Shown here piece after piece: positions 25,874-35,538 of a DNA stretch of 64,000 nucleotides. The translations under genes and the position numbers were made by a program. Positions within the stretch are counted from its first letter, which is position 1, and each line of letters opens with the position of its first letter. Origin of the DNA: Fodinibius sp051746985. GTDB taxonomy: Bacteria > Bacteroidota > Rhodothermia > Balneolales > Balneolaceae. Location: NCBI GenBank assembly GCA_051746985.1, contig JBNJFP010000010.1:1-64000 (forward strand), written 5' to 3'. The notes under the pieces are model-generated. The model had not been told where the DNA came from. It worked only from the letters and a program-made list of their open reading frames with translations, and did not search any database.

Positions 25874-26595
25874 GTTTTTTAGAAGCGGAATGGCGAAAAT
25901 TGGTTATCGTTAACTATGTAATAGATCCAAACATACTATCTGACTATATCCCTTATGGGACAGAGCTTGATTTATGGCAGGACAAATGCTATATCAGCCT
26001 GGTTGGGTTTATGTTTCTCAACACTAAGCTAAAGGGAATAAAGATCCCCTTTCATACAAATTTTGAAGAAGTAAATTTAAGGTTTTATGTAAGAAGACGG
26101 GAAAATAATAACTGGAAACGCGGCGTCGTATTTATAAAAGAAATCGTTCCAAAGCGAGCATTAGCGTTGGTTGCAAATTCAATTTACAATGAAAACTACC
26201 AGGTTTTTCCCATGCAACATCAGTGGAGCGAAAACACTGAAAGCCGATCCGTATCGTACCAGTGGAAAAAGAATGGTCGTTGGCAACAACTTACTGCCGA
26301 AGCTGACATAGAATCATCAGAAATAAAAACAAACAGCGAAACAGAATTTATTACTGAACACTATTGGGGATATGCCAAAGTGAATGATACAACAACGAAC
26401 GAGTATGAGGTTACTCATCCAAAATGGGAAACGTACAACGTTACCAATTTTAACATAGAGATAGATTACGAAGCAGTTTATGGTAAAGAATTTGTTTTTT
26501 TAAATGACAAAGAGCCTGTTTCCGTAAAGCTCGCGGAGGGATCGCCAATAACCATAGAAAATAAGCGGGTAATAAAAGCTGAGGGCGAAAAATAG
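25870..26595 (+). CDS. DUF2071 (YqjF-like) protein
   Basis: A 241-residue protein of the DUF2071/YqjF family. It carries the typical opening WRKLVIVNYVIDPNILSDYIPYGTELDLW and the conserved SLVGFMF, EVNLRFYVR and VFIKEIVP strands. The family has an acetoacetate-decarboxylase-like fold with no established reaction. It is coupled to the Smr gene and followed after 9 nt by a small membrane-protein gene. Confidence 0.85.
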   Translation: MSFLEAEWRKLVIVNYVIDPNILSDYIPYGTELDLWQDKCYISLVGFMFLNTKLKGIKIPFHTNFEEVNLRFYVRRRENNNWKRGVVFIKEIVPKRALALVANSIYNENYQVFPMQHQWSENTESRSVSYQWKKNGRWQQLTAEADIESSEIKTNSETEFITEHYWGYAKVNDTTTNEYEVTHPKWETYNVTNFNIEIDYEAVYGKEFVFLNDKEPVSVKLAEGSPITIENKRVIKAEGEK

Positions 26596-26604
26596 AACCT
26601 CAAT

Positions 26605-27051
26605 ATGCAAAGTTTGAATGAAACAGATGTCTTATCAGATGCTATCAACGAAAACGAAGCATCATTATCAAAACTGTATTACTGGCTGCGTTTTGAAAAG
26701 CATACCTGGATTTTAGCAGCCGGCATCGGCTGGTTTCCTCATCAGCTTATCCTAAAAGGGCTTGCTATATTAGCGATCATATTTTCGCCCTATTTGCTTT
26801 GGCAGCTTTTCAAGGCTGGTTGGTATAAATCGATAGCAACTTTTTTGGGCGTGGTAATTTTACCTTTCCTCGCCTCTCAAATGATTACCCTTCCCATTGC
26901 TGCATTAAATTTTTTATTTACGATCTTGCCAATCATCACTTTCTATATCTTTACATGGATTATTAGCTATATGATTGGCGAACACCTCAACAAAGTGAGC
27001 ACGTTACGAAAATGGAGAAAAGAGTATCTCATTAATACCTCCAAAAAATAA
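26605..27051 (+). CDS. small membrane protein of unknown function
   Basis: A 148-residue protein I do not recognise. It has a polar first 45 residues, then three hydrophobic helices (about 50-72, 78-98, 105-130) and a basic tail (RKWRKEYL). Spacing of 9 nt after the DUF2071 gene makes it the third gene of that operon. The intergenic region downstream, to the TonB gene, holds only a weak hairpin (ATGGGA/TCCCAT near 27143). Confidence 0.6.
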   Translation: MQSLNETDVLSDAINENEASLSKLYYWLRFEKHTWILAAGIGWFPHQLILKGLAILAIIFSPYLLWQLFKAGWYKSIATFLGVVILPFLASQMITLPIAALNFLFTILPIITFYIFTWIISYMIGEHLNKVSTLRKWRKEYLINTSKK

Positions 27052-27196
27052 ATGTCAAGCCGTCGGTTGTGCACGTTATTTTTAAGGTGATCGCCTTGAT
27101 CGTAATCCCACCCCATTTAACTTTCAATAAATTGACGCCTTTTATGGGATGGTCCCATGCCTTATTGTAATAGATACTTAGCCCTGTGGCGCATGA

Positions 27197-27859
27197 CTAT
27201 TTTCTGAGCTTAAAATTAAACGGCATGCTATATTGCACCCGAACGGGAACACCGCGCTGTTTGCCCGGCTTAAATTCTGCAAGCTGAGATACACGAACGG
27301 CCTCTTCATCACAGCCACCGCCAATACCCCGAATCACTCGCGGCTCTTCCACACCACCACTTTCATTTACAATAAACTGTACGATAACGCGCCCCTCTAT
27401 ACCCACTTGTTGCGCCCTATCGGGATAGACAATCTTACTCTGCAGTTCAGCCATACTGCCTTTTAGCTCAGGCATTTCTTCTACGGCAACAAAAAAATCC
27501 TCTTCTTCCTCCTCTTCAGCTTCTTCGGCTGGTGGTTCGGGCATGGCAAGGGGTTCATCCATCGAAATTTCTGCATCGATATCTAATACCACATCTTCTA
27601 CAATTTCATCATTGGGAACGGCAACCGGAACCTGAGGACGTGGCGGAGGTGGGGGACGTGATTCTTGTTGCGTTTGCACAACCTCCTCCATTTTTATCAC
27701 TTCGCGTTCGTCGGTCAGACTAACTTCCGATTGGTCCATATTCAAATCCACTTTTGTTAGACCTATAAATAAAAGCAGTGCTATTATAAGCCCGATTTCT
27801 AAAAAAATTCGATAGTAGTGCCTTAGATCTTTGTTGGGCTTTTTTATTACTGATTTCAT
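27197..27859 (-). CDS. tonB: energy transducer TonB
   Basis: A 220-residue TonB. The ATG at 27859 is chosen because GGAGG lies 5 nt upstream of it. One membrane helix (about 15-35), a proline stretch (RPPPPPRPQVPV), an unusually acidic segment (AEEEEEEDFF) and the C-terminal TonB domain (YPDRAQQVGIEGRVIVQFIVNE) are in order. It passes proton-motive energy to outer-membrane receptors. No exbB or exbD is next to it, so it must use partners encoded elsewhere. Confidence 0.9.
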   Translation of the reverse strand: MKSVIKKPNKDLRHYYRIFLEIGLIIALLLFIGLTKVDLNMDQSEVSLTDEREVIKMEEVVQTQQESRPPPPPRPQVPVAVPNDEIVEDVVLDIDAEISMDEPLAMPEPPAEEAEEEEEEDFFVAVEEMPELKGSMAELQSKIVYPDRAQQVGIEGRVIVQFIVNESGGVEEPRVIRGIGGGCDEEAVRVSQLAEFKPGKQRGVPVRVQYSMPFNFKLRK

Positions 27860-28108
27860 CACTGCCTCCATTTATTTGGGATACCTGATCGTTTTAGTAT
27901 CAGTAATTGCAATAATTGGACCAGACTATTTGTCACTAACCAAGGCAGCATATTAGCTTATAAACGCAGATTGGGTACCTATCAATGGCTAAACCCATTG
28001 CAAAGGTGCAAGATTTAAAAAAAGAAATTTGTAGATATGCACGAACCACGGCTGTTACTTTTACCTCGCGGTCCGTTCGTAAGCTATGTCAGCAAAAGTG
28101 TTCTGCTG

Positions 28109-29848
28109 TTATCCCCTATCCTCAATAACTGTTTCATAGGCTGATTTCACCTTTACCCCAGCTAACGCTTCGTTTACGTTAAACAGATGATCGCCAATTT
28201 TTTCAAGTCGGTTCAAATAATCCAAAAAGACAAATCCAACTTTATTAGAATAGGCATTTTGCTCAAGTTGGGCATAATGGAACTCCATCAGCTCATCCCG
28301 GCGCTCATCAATAGCATCTTCTATAGCTATCGACTTTTCGAGGTCAATTTCTCCATTCGCCTTATCCAGGTTTTCACGGACATTTCGAATGGCATCGTGA
28401 ACCGAATCCAACATCCGGCCAATTTTATCCATGACGGGCTTCGACAGCTCGGTGCCTTCTGACTGCATGCGCTCGTACGTTTTTGACATCTGATAATAAA
28501 TATCAGCCACGCGTTCGAGATCGTTAATCATGCTGTGCATGCCGCGAATGCGTCGGGTAGCCTCTTCGGTTAAATTGTAGCTCGATATTTTTGTGAGATA
28601 TTCGGCAATCTCAAGCTCGATATTGTCCGTAATTTTTTCGCGCTTTTCTATCTTCTTAAGAAACTGGTCCTGCCGGTTTTGCTTGTTATACAACAAGCCT
28701 TGCATGCTAAAGTGCATTTTCTCTATCAGCTTGGCGAACAGCTCAATCTCTTTATGCGCTTGGGACATGGAAAGCTCAGGAGAAGACATCATTCCCGATG
28801 AAATATACTGCAAGCGATGTTGGGTATCTTTGTCTTCTTTCTGATGGCGTTCTATAAACCGAACGATATAGGGGACAAAACCTACCAGCAACAGCACGTT
28901 TATGACATTAAAGGTTGTATGAAAAAGCGATACGGCCAAGGTTGCATTAGCACGTCCGACGTCATCCATGGGACCAAGAATGGAGCTGTAATCCGTTAGG
29001 AAATATCCCATAGCATTATCAATGCCTGTTAAAAAAGGATCTATTAACAGGAGCATCCAAAGTACCCCAAAAACATTAAAGACCAGGTGAAAGCGCGCCG
29101 CACGCTTAGCATACACATTTCCAACAACGGCAGCAATATTGGCGGTAACGGTGGTACCAATATTTTCTCCAAGGATCATGGCCGCTGCAATGGGGAAATC
29201 AATCCATCCCTGAAACAACATTACAAGCGTTATCGCCGAAGCAGCAGAAGACGACTGCGTTATGAGTGTCAATAGTGTACCGACAATCACGAAAATAATA
29301 ATGGAAAGAAAACCGAATTCGGTAAACGAATCCAAAAACATAAACATTTCTGGATTCTCCTGGATATTGGGTACCCCATTTTTAATAAAATCGAGTCCGA
29401 TGAAAAGGATACCAAATCCAATCATAGCTTCGGCAAGGTTGCGCAGCTTTTCGCGGCCGAAAAAGATAAAGGGGAAAAAGACCCCAATTAATACCATGGC
29501 AACGGGCGTAATCTGCATTTTAAAACCAAAAATGGAAATCATCCAGGCGGTAACCGTGGTACCAATATTGGCTCCCATTACCACTCCCGTTGATTCCAAA
29601 AACGTAATCAATCCTGCATTTACAAAACTTACGACCATTACGGTGGTGGTTGAAGAGGATTGCGTAATAGTTGTAGTCGAAAAACCGGTAAGAATACCTC
29701 GGAACCTTGTGCTGGTCATCCCTTTAAGAATAGCTCGCAGTTTATTACCAGCTACTTTTTGAAGACCATCACTGAAAACCTTCATTCCATAAATAAAAAT
29801 GCCCAACGCACCTATTAGCTGAAGGAAATCCCAAAAAGTATATTCCAT
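28109..29848 (-). CDS. Na/Pi cotransporter family protein with PhoU domain
   Basis: A 579-residue membrane protein. It carries two Na/Pi repeats with QSSS signatures (ITQSSSTTTVM and ITQSSSAASAIT) among about eight to ten helices (residues 5-340). A soluble PhoU-like helical domain follows (about 360-570, with MHSMINDLERVADIYYQMS and YLNRLEKIGDHLFNVNE). This NptA/YjbB-type protein moves phosphate with sodium, and the PhoU part probably gates it. It is a single gene; the 319 nt upstream appear to be a promoter region without other features. Confidence 0.9.
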   Translation of the reverse strand: MEYTFWDFLQLIGALGIFIYGMKVFSDGLQKVAGNKLRAILKGMTSTRFRGILTGFSTTTITQSSSTTTVMVVSFVNAGLITFLESTGVVMGANIGTTVTAWMISIFGFKMQITPVAMVLIGVFFPFIFFGREKLRNLAEAMIGFGILFIGLDFIKNGVPNIQENPEMFMFLDSFTEFGFLSIIIFVIVGTLLTLITQSSSAASAITLVMLFQGWIDFPIAAAMILGENIGTTVTANIAAVVGNVYAKRAARFHLVFNVFGVLWMLLLIDPFLTGIDNAMGYFLTDYSSILGPMDDVGRANATLAVSLFHTTFNVINVLLLVGFVPYIVRFIERHQKEDKDTQHRLQYISSGMMSSPELSMSQAHKEIELFAKLIEKMHFSMQGLLYNKQNRQDQFLKKIEKREKITDNIELEIAEYLTKISSYNLTEEATRRIRGMHSMINDLERVADIYYQMSKTYERMQSEGTELSKPVMDKIGRMLDSVHDAIRNVRENLDKANGEIDLEKSIAIEDAIDERRDELMEFHYAQLEQNAYSNKVGFVFLDYLNRLEKIGDHLFNVNEALAGVKVKSAYETVIEDRG

Positions 29849-30167
29849 TTTTAAAACAGTAATTAAGTATAAATCGATTAACCCAAGAAAGGGGCGCTAA
29901 TATAATAGAATTTGAATACTATTGTTAACTGTAATTTGGGGCGTAATACCGGTAAAAAGAGCATACCCGTAAACGATTAAATAATACCTTTTGCATTTAA
30001 GCAAGAAGGTAACTTGGGATCGTGTTAATATAAAAACAAGTGTTACGTTTATTAATTCATGACATGCAATTAATCCCGGTTATATTCAGCTGATCACACT
30101 ATTATTGAGTAAGCAAAAAATCTTTTATAAGCTTAGTATCAAATTCTAATACCTTAAACGATTCCCT
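29849..30167. other. intergenic region without recognised gene
   Basis: An AT-rich 319-bp region between two divergent genes (Na/Pi symporter and small lipoprotein). I see no reading frame, tRNA, strong hairpin or repeat in it. It presumably holds both promoters. Confidence 0.5.
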
Positions 30168-30470
30168 ATGAAGTACGCGAAAATATTGCTACCACTAATT
30201 GCTATCTCACTTTTGGTTACTAATTGTAATGACCTACAATCGGTAACAGGCAATGATATACAGATAGAGGGAGAAGTAACCTATATGAATATCGAGGGCG
30301 GTTTTTGGGCCATAAAAGGGGATGACGAAACGTATGACCCGACAAACTTACCTAAAGAATTTCAGCAAGAGGGACTGCAGGTTACCGTTGATGCCGAAAT
30401 TGAAGAAGATAAATTAAGCTCCAGAATGGTCGGCCCCATCATCAAGATTATTTCCATTTCTGAACGTTGA
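30168..30470 (+). CDS. small lipoprotein of unknown function
   Basis: A 100-residue lipoprotein with signal residues 1-19 and lipobox Cys20 (LLVTNC). The mature part is short and beta-rich (IEGEVTYMNIEGGFWAIKGDDETYDPTNLP...), compatible with an OB-fold-like barrel, but I do not recognise a family. It is alone between two intergenic regions. The plus-strand DUF305 gene starts 262 nt downstream. Confidence 0.65.
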   Translation: MKYAKILLPLIAISLLVTNCNDLQSVTGNDIQIEGEVTYMNIEGGFWAIKGDDETYDPTNLPKEFQQEGLQVTVDAEIEEDKLSSRMVGPIIKIISISER

Positions 30471-30540
30471 TGACCATTCCGTAAAAACCTTTTTTATTCT
30501 TCATTTTTATACATCTTCCATCCATAACTGTACCAACATT

Positions 30541-30601
30541 TTTATTCATCAAATAAAATCGTACTGTAACATTTGAGATTCTGATCTCGTTTTATTCATC
30601 A
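30541..30601. repeat. direct repeats around a small hairpin upstream of the DUF305 gene
   Basis: TTTATTCATCA occurs at 30541-30551 and again at 30591-30601, exactly 50 bp apart. Between them is the hairpin GAGAT/ATCTC (30575-30579 with 30584-30588). This could be a regulatory site or a weak terminator of the small lipoprotein gene. Confidence 0.3.
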
Positions 30602-30732
30602 GGATTTGATTTGCATATTTTTAAATAAAATCATTGGTATTTCTATTTTTTGAATTTATAATAGAGTGGTTCAGCAGTAATTTATCTGCTTGTTACCTTC
30701 CCTTTTTTGTCTAATAAAATTTTAACGGATTA

Positions 30733-31416
30733 ATGACACTACGACTTTTCGCCTTTTTATTATTGACAGTAGCCACTATTGCCTGCTCAAGTACCGAACC
30801 CACCCAAAAAAAGTCCTCCGAAACATCAGATAAAAACTCAAATCTCGAAGAACTTTATTGGCAACGAATTAACGATGACCGCACTTATACCGAAGCAGAT
30901 GTCAAATTTATGACGGGAATGATTGCCCATCATGCCCAGGCACTGATTATGTCGGACCTGGCCCCAAAAAATGATGCCAGTGCAAGCATTCAGCGGTTGG
31001 CATCCCGTATTATCAATGCGCAGGAAGATGAGATTGCCTCCATGCAGCAGTGGCTGCGCGACCGCAACCAACCTGTCCCCCAAATTGAAATCGAGGGACT
31101 AAATTTGATGGTTGAAATTGATGGCGAACCCTACACCATGTATAAAAAGATGCATGGCGTGCTTTCCCAAAAACAGCTTGAAGAGCTTTCCGAAGCACAG
31201 GGCGATGATTTTGACATCCTATTCCTAAAATATATGATCGAGCATCATATGGGTGCCGTTCACATGGTTGACAACCTTTTTGATACCGATGGTGCGGCAC
31301 AAGACGACCAAGCATTTCGTCTGGCTTCCGATATACAGGTAGATCAGCGTACAGAAATTGATCGAATGCAGCAAATGCTTGACGAATTTGCTGAATCAAG
31401 CAACCACTCTCATTAA
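30733..31416 (+). CDS. DUF305 family lipoprotein
   Basis: A 227-residue lipoprotein (lipobox Cys18, ATIACS) of the DUF305 family. Two copies of the ferritin-like helical hairpin are seen, with the pairs FMTGMIAHHAQALIM and YMIEHHMGAVHMV, whose Met/His residues can bind copper or other soft metals. Homologues are found in metal-exposed periplasms. It is 39 nt upstream of the large LVIVD lipoprotein gene and probably forms an operon with it. Confidence 0.85.
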   Translation: MTLRLFAFLLLTVATIACSSTEPTQKKSSETSDKNSNLEELYWQRINDDRTYTEADVKFMTGMIAHHAQALIMSDLAPKNDASASIQRLASRIINAQEDEIASMQQWLRDRNQPVPQIEIEGLNLMVEIDGEPYTMYKKMHGVLSQKQLEELSEAQGDDFDILFLKYMIEHHMGAVHMVDNLFDTDGAAQDDQAFRLASDIQVDQRTEIDRMQQMLDEFAESSNHSH

Positions 31417-31455
31417 AAACATAAAATAAACGCCTACTAAAACACGAACATATCT

Positions 31456-33507
31456 ATGGATTCTAAACATAACCAACAATGGTCTGCTACTGGCATTGCC
31501 GGAGCGGCTAAACATTCGCTATGGCTGTTACTGGTCGTAGCCCTGTTCGGCACTTATGCCTGTTCTACGTCATCTAATATGACCGAGGAACAAGAAGAAT
31601 CACCTAAAACTGAAATTAAATCATTAGATGAGGTAGAGGCGCCATCGCCCGACCCCCGCGTGGGATTAGGAGCGGGATTATTTGACGCCGAAGAAGCAAT
31701 TTGGAACCTCAATTTAGTTTCTGCCACTCCCCCACCCGAAGATTTTGTGGGATCTACGAATTCCGACCTCGCTTTTAAAGACAATTATGCCATACAGGGG
31801 AATTATAACGGCTTTATGGTGTGGGATATTTCTGATCCGGCTGAACCAAACTTGGTTGTTGACTTTCTCTGCCCCGCCTCACAAAGTGATGTTTCTGTTT
31901 TTGGGAACCTTCTGTTTGTTTCTGGTGAGGGACTTGAAGGCCGCCTTGACTGTGGCACTGAAGGCGTCGATGATAGTGCCAGCGAAGAACGGCTGCGTGG
32001 TATCCGAATTTTTGATATCAGCGATATCGAAAACCCAGAGTATGTTTCCAATGTACAAACCTGTCGCGGCTCGCACACCCACTCGGTTCTTGACGATCCC
32101 AATGATGACGAAAATGTTTACGTCTATGTATCAGGATCAGCTCCTGTTCGTCCTGATGAGGAACTTCCAGGATGCTCCGATGCCCCGCCTTCGGATGATC
32201 CAAACTCGGCTCTTTTCCGAATTGAAGTGATACAGGTTCCGCTTGATAATCCCGAGAACGCCAAAATTGTGAACTCTCCACGAATCTTTGAGGATCTTGA
32301 AAAAGCTCCAACTCATGGCATGTCTCCAGCCGACAAAGAAGAAATTCGTCAGGCTGAAGAAGAAGGCGCTTTTGTTGCTGAAATTTTCGGTCAACAGCGC
32401 ATTGTCCCCGATCAATACGTGCAGCAGATGCTTGCCCAGGTAGTTAACGAACGCGGTGGCGAAGGCGAACCAACAGCTGAAGACAGTACTAAACTTCGTG
32501 AAAATATCTCTGAAATGATTGAAGAACGTTTTGGCGACAACGATGATGGAGATGAGGAAGAAGGTATGATGGAAGATCGGGGTCCTAACCAGTGCCATGA
32601 CATCACGCTTTACCCCGAAATTGGTCTTGCTGGCGGTGCCTGTGAAGGATATGGATTACTGCTTGATATTAAAGATCCTGCCAGCCCGCAGCGCGTTGAT
32701 GCCGTTGCTGACTCAAACTTTGCGTACTGGCACTCTGCCACTTTTAACAACGAAGGCGATAAAGTCTTGTTTACCGATGAATGGGGCGGTGGCGGTCAAC
32801 CCAAGTGTCGCGAAAAAGATCCTATGGAATGGGGTGCGAACGCCATTTTTACCATCGATGATGATAATAAAATGGACTTCCAGAGTTACTTTAAGATGCC
32901 GGCTCCACAAACGGCCGAAGAAAACTGTGTAGCTCACAATGGATCGCTGATTCCTGTTCCCGACCGTGATATCATGGTACAATCGTGGTACCAAGGCGGT
33001 ATCTCAATTTTCGACTGGACTGATCCTAATAATCCCGTTGAAATTGCATACCATGACCGCGGACCTGTTGACCCCGATCGTATGCAGATGGGCGGAAGTT
33101 GGTCGGTGTACTGGTACAATAGCAAGATCGTGAACTCCGAAATTGCTCGCGGACTCGATATTTTCGAACTGGAGCCAAGTCCATATCTTACCGAAAATGA
33201 AATAGCCGCAGCCAATACGGTTAAGTTCGATCAGCTTAATCCACAGGGGCAGCCCAAATACGACTGGCCAGCAACATTTGCCTTGGCCAAAGCATATGTA
33301 GATCAGCTTGAACGCGGCGAAGGGCTTTCAACAGAACAGCTGGATAGTGCTCGCAATCAACTTTCTGATGCGGAAAATACATCGGGCAACCAGCAATCAG
33401 AACTGTTAACAACGTTGGCTGAAGAACTTGACGAAGAAGCATCAAATTCAAGTCAGTCTGCGAAAGTCACTAAACTTGTTGACACCTTGCATGCCTTGGC
33501 TGAGTAA
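31456..33507 (+). CDS. LVIVD-repeat beta-propeller lipoprotein
   Basis: A 683-residue exported lipoprotein with a long n-region and a lipobox Cys36 (GTYACS). The body has LVIVD/YVTN-type beta-propeller strands (MVWDISDPAEPNLVVDF, IRIFDISDIENPEYVS, ISIFDWTDPNNPVEIAYHD), interrupted by an acidic insert (about residues 290-375). Histidine pairs (SHTHSVLD, YWHSATF) may bind a metal. The C-terminal 100 residues form a helical tail. The protein is probably surface- or periplasm-exposed; no reaction can be assigned. Together with the DUF305 protein it suggests a two-component envelope metal or redox unit. Confidence 0.7.
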   Translation: MDSKHNQQWSATGIAGAAKHSLWLLLVVALFGTYACSTSSNMTEEQEESPKTEIKSLDEVEAPSPDPRVGLGAGLFDAEEAIWNLNLVSATPPPEDFVGSTNSDLAFKDNYAIQGNYNGFMVWDISDPAEPNLVVDFLCPASQSDVSVFGNLLFVSGEGLEGRLDCGTEGVDDSASEERLRGIRIFDISDIENPEYVSNVQTCRGSHTHSVLDDPNDDENVYVYVSGSAPVRPDEELPGCSDAPPSDDPNSALFRIEVIQVPLDNPENAKIVNSPRIFEDLEKAPTHGMSPADKEEIRQAEEEGAFVAEIFGQQRIVPDQYVQQMLAQVVNERGGEGEPTAEDSTKLRENISEMIEERFGDNDDGDEEEGMMEDRGPNQCHDITLYPEIGLAGGACEGYGLLLDIKDPASPQRVDAVADSNFAYWHSATFNNEGDKVLFTDEWGGGGQPKCREKDPMEWGANAIFTIDDDNKMDFQSYFKMPAPQTAEENCVAHNGSLIPVPDRDIMVQSWYQGGISIFDWTDPNNPVEIAYHDRGPVDPDRMQMGGSWSVYWYNSKIVNSEIARGLDIFELEPSPYLTENEIAAANTVKFDQLNPQGQPKYDWPATFALAKAYVDQLERGEGLSTEQLDSARNQLSDAENTSGNQQSELLTTLAEELDEEASNSSQSAKVTKLVDTLHALAE

Positions 33508-33548
33508 CGTGTCCATGTTATAAGATTAACACGCAGCCAATTTTTTTA

Positions 33549-33586
33549 GGCTCTCATTGGATACTTTATCTGATGGGAGCCTTTTT
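33549..33586 (+). terminator. rho-independent terminator after the LVIVD gene
   Basis: GGCTCTCAT (33549-33557) pairs with ATGGGAGCC (33573-33581), nine pairs with one wobble, followed by TTTTT. It separates the DUF305/LVIVD unit from the MutS-like operon. Confidence 0.8.
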
Positions 33587-33658
33587 ATTTTCTATCTGCA
33601 TTTTTTCACTGCTTTCTCTATCCTTCGGCATAGCATTTTCATCCCAAACCCGTATTGC

Positions 33659-35491
33659 ATGAGTACCTATAGCAGAGATTCTCTTTTAAACGCGCTCCAA
33701 AACCAAGTACGCAGGCTCAACGAAAAGTTCGAATCCCTCGAACGCTTAAGCGGCAAACTCTCGATGGCGCGGCTGTTCAGCTTTATCGGCGGTCTTCTTC
33801 TGATTTATATTGCCGGGCAATTGGGTCCCGAGTGGTTATTTTGGCTTGTCTTAGCTGGATTTATTTTGGGATTTCGTCGCTTGGTCAACATCCACAACAA
33901 GATCGATCGCACCAAAGAAGAAATTGATATCTGGAAATCCATCCGCCAAAAACATCTTGCCCGGCAACAACTTATATGGCCCGATATTCCTAAGCGGGTT
34001 CCATCCAAAACGTATGATAATCATCCCTTTGCCAGCGACCTCGACATTATTGGCCAGCATTCTCTGCTGCAACTTATGGATACATCTACATACCAAGGCA
34101 GCACCAATATGCTGACCGAGTACCTGTTAACACGTGACCCAAATATTTCCAAAGTTAAAGAACGTCAGGCTATCGTCAAGGAACTTGTTTCAATGTCCAA
34201 ATTTCGAGATAAGCTGCATTTGTTGGCAGAGCTCAACAGCAAAGAAGAACTCGATACCGACTGGTCGCTGGATGATTTACTGCAATATCTACATAACTCC
34301 AAAGTGGTTAACTATACACTGCCACTTGCCGTTCTCGGTACGCTTTCGGTTCTGAATATTGTACTGCTGGCGCTCTACCTTTCGGGCGTGATGGCCCCAT
34401 ACGTCATCATCAGCTTTGTGACGTACCTGGTGATTTACAACTTTAATAGCGAAAAAATATCGGGACTGTATAACGAATCCCACCAAATTGAGAAACAGCT
34501 TAGCCGGTTTAATCCCGTGCTGCGCTTTTTGGAAACCTATAATTATCGATCGAAGGAAAACCTAAAATCGTTCTGCAGCCCATACTGGAGCAGCGATTAC
34601 TCACCCTCAAAATATGTAAAAGGTATTATTCGGATTTCCGGGGCGGCATCGTCGCAGCAGAGCGAAGTCATTTGGGTATTGCTAAACTTTATAGTCCCGT
34701 GGGACCTCTATTTCGCACAAAAGCTGAGCAGCTACAAAAAAGAACTGGCCCCAAAATTGGACGAATGGCTTTCTCACTTTTATCAGCTTGAGGCCTTTTG
34801 CTCGATGGCCAATTTTGCCTGGCTCAACCCCAATTACAGCTTTACTTTACCGGATGATGACTCCCAAGAACCGTTCTCTGCCACCGACCTGGGACACCCA
34901 CTAATTCCACACGAAGAAAAAGTAACTAACGATATTTCCATCGATTCAAAAGGCGATATTCTGTTGATTACCGGCTCTAATATGGCGGGAAAAAGTACGT
35001 TTTTACGAACGATGGGCATCAACCTGGCACTCTGCTTTGCCGGAGCCCCCGTAAATGCATCTCAACTTTCAACCATTCCCTTTCGGATTTATAGCAGCAT
35101 CAACGTTTCGGATTCGCTCGACGACGGACTTTCCCACTTTTATGCCGAAGTGAAGCGACTGCGCGGGTTGCTGGAGCTTCTTAATGATGGTCACGATACG
35201 CCGGTCTTCTTTCTGGTGGATGAAATTTATAGGGGTACCAATAACCGAGAGCGCCTGCAAGGCAGCGAGGCTTTTCTGAAAAATGTTGCTGGCAAAAATG
35301 GGGTGGGCCTCGTATCTACCCATGACTTAGAATTGGCTCAGTTAGAAGAGACGATTCCGGAACTTAGCAACTGGCACTTTTCAGAAACTATTGAAGGCAA
35401 TAAAATGAGTTTCGAATATAAACTTAAAGCAGGTCCCTGCCCCTCTACCAATGCATTAAAAATTATGGAGATGGAAGGGTTACCTACTTGA
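33659..35491 (+). CDS. membrane-associated MutS-like ATPase
   Basis: A 610-residue MutS-family protein. The start at 33659 follows the pre-existing terminator; the longer upstream frame overlaps it and is rejected. The C-terminal ATPase is clear: Walker A GSNMAGKSTFLRTMG near residue 440, FFLVDEIYRGTNNRERLQGS as Walker B, and VSTHDLELAQ. The N-terminal mismatch-reading domain of MutS1 is absent. Instead there are two hydrophobic regions (about 38-75 and 205-255) predicted to span the membrane. It is not a standard repair MutS; its task is unknown. It heads an operon that also encodes an SGNH hydrolase, a dehydratase and a diadenylate cyclase. Confidence 0.85.
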   Translation: MSTYSRDSLLNALQNQVRRLNEKFESLERLSGKLSMARLFSFIGGLLLIYIAGQLGPEWLFWLVLAGFILGFRRLVNIHNKIDRTKEEIDIWKSIRQKHLARQQLIWPDIPKRVPSKTYDNHPFASDLDIIGQHSLLQLMDTSTYQGSTNMLTEYLLTRDPNISKVKERQAIVKELVSMSKFRDKLHLLAELNSKEELDTDWSLDDLLQYLHNSKVVNYTLPLAVLGTLSVLNIVLLALYLSGVMAPYVIISFVTYLVIYNFNSEKISGLYNESHQIEKQLSRFNPVLRFLETYNYRSKENLKSFCSPYWSSDYSPSKYVKGIIRISGAASSQQSEVIWVLLNFIVPWDLYFAQKLSSYKKELAPKLDEWLSHFYQLEAFCSMANFAWLNPNYSFTLPDDDSQEPFSATDLGHPLIPHEEKVTNDISIDSKGDILLITGSNMAGKSTFLRTMGINLALCFAGAPVNASQLSTIPFRIYSSINVSDSLDDGLSHFYAEVKRLRGLLELLNDGHDTPVFFLVDEIYRGTNNRERLQGSEAFLKNVAGKNGVGLVSTHDLELAQLEETIPELSNWHFSETIEGNKMSFEYKLKAGPCPSTNALKIMEMEGLPT

Positions 35492-35538
35492 GGTTGAGAA
35501 TTGAAAATTACCAATTAGGAATGTGCAGGTTATAAAAC

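Noticed and set aside
29262..29762. 166-codon frame opposite the Na/Pi symporter
   Set aside because: Shadow frame of a well-supported membrane protein gene.
33557..33658. Upstream extension of the MutS-like gene
   Set aside because: It would start inside the terminator hairpin of the preceding gene and encodes residues unlike the family; ATG at 33659 is preferred.
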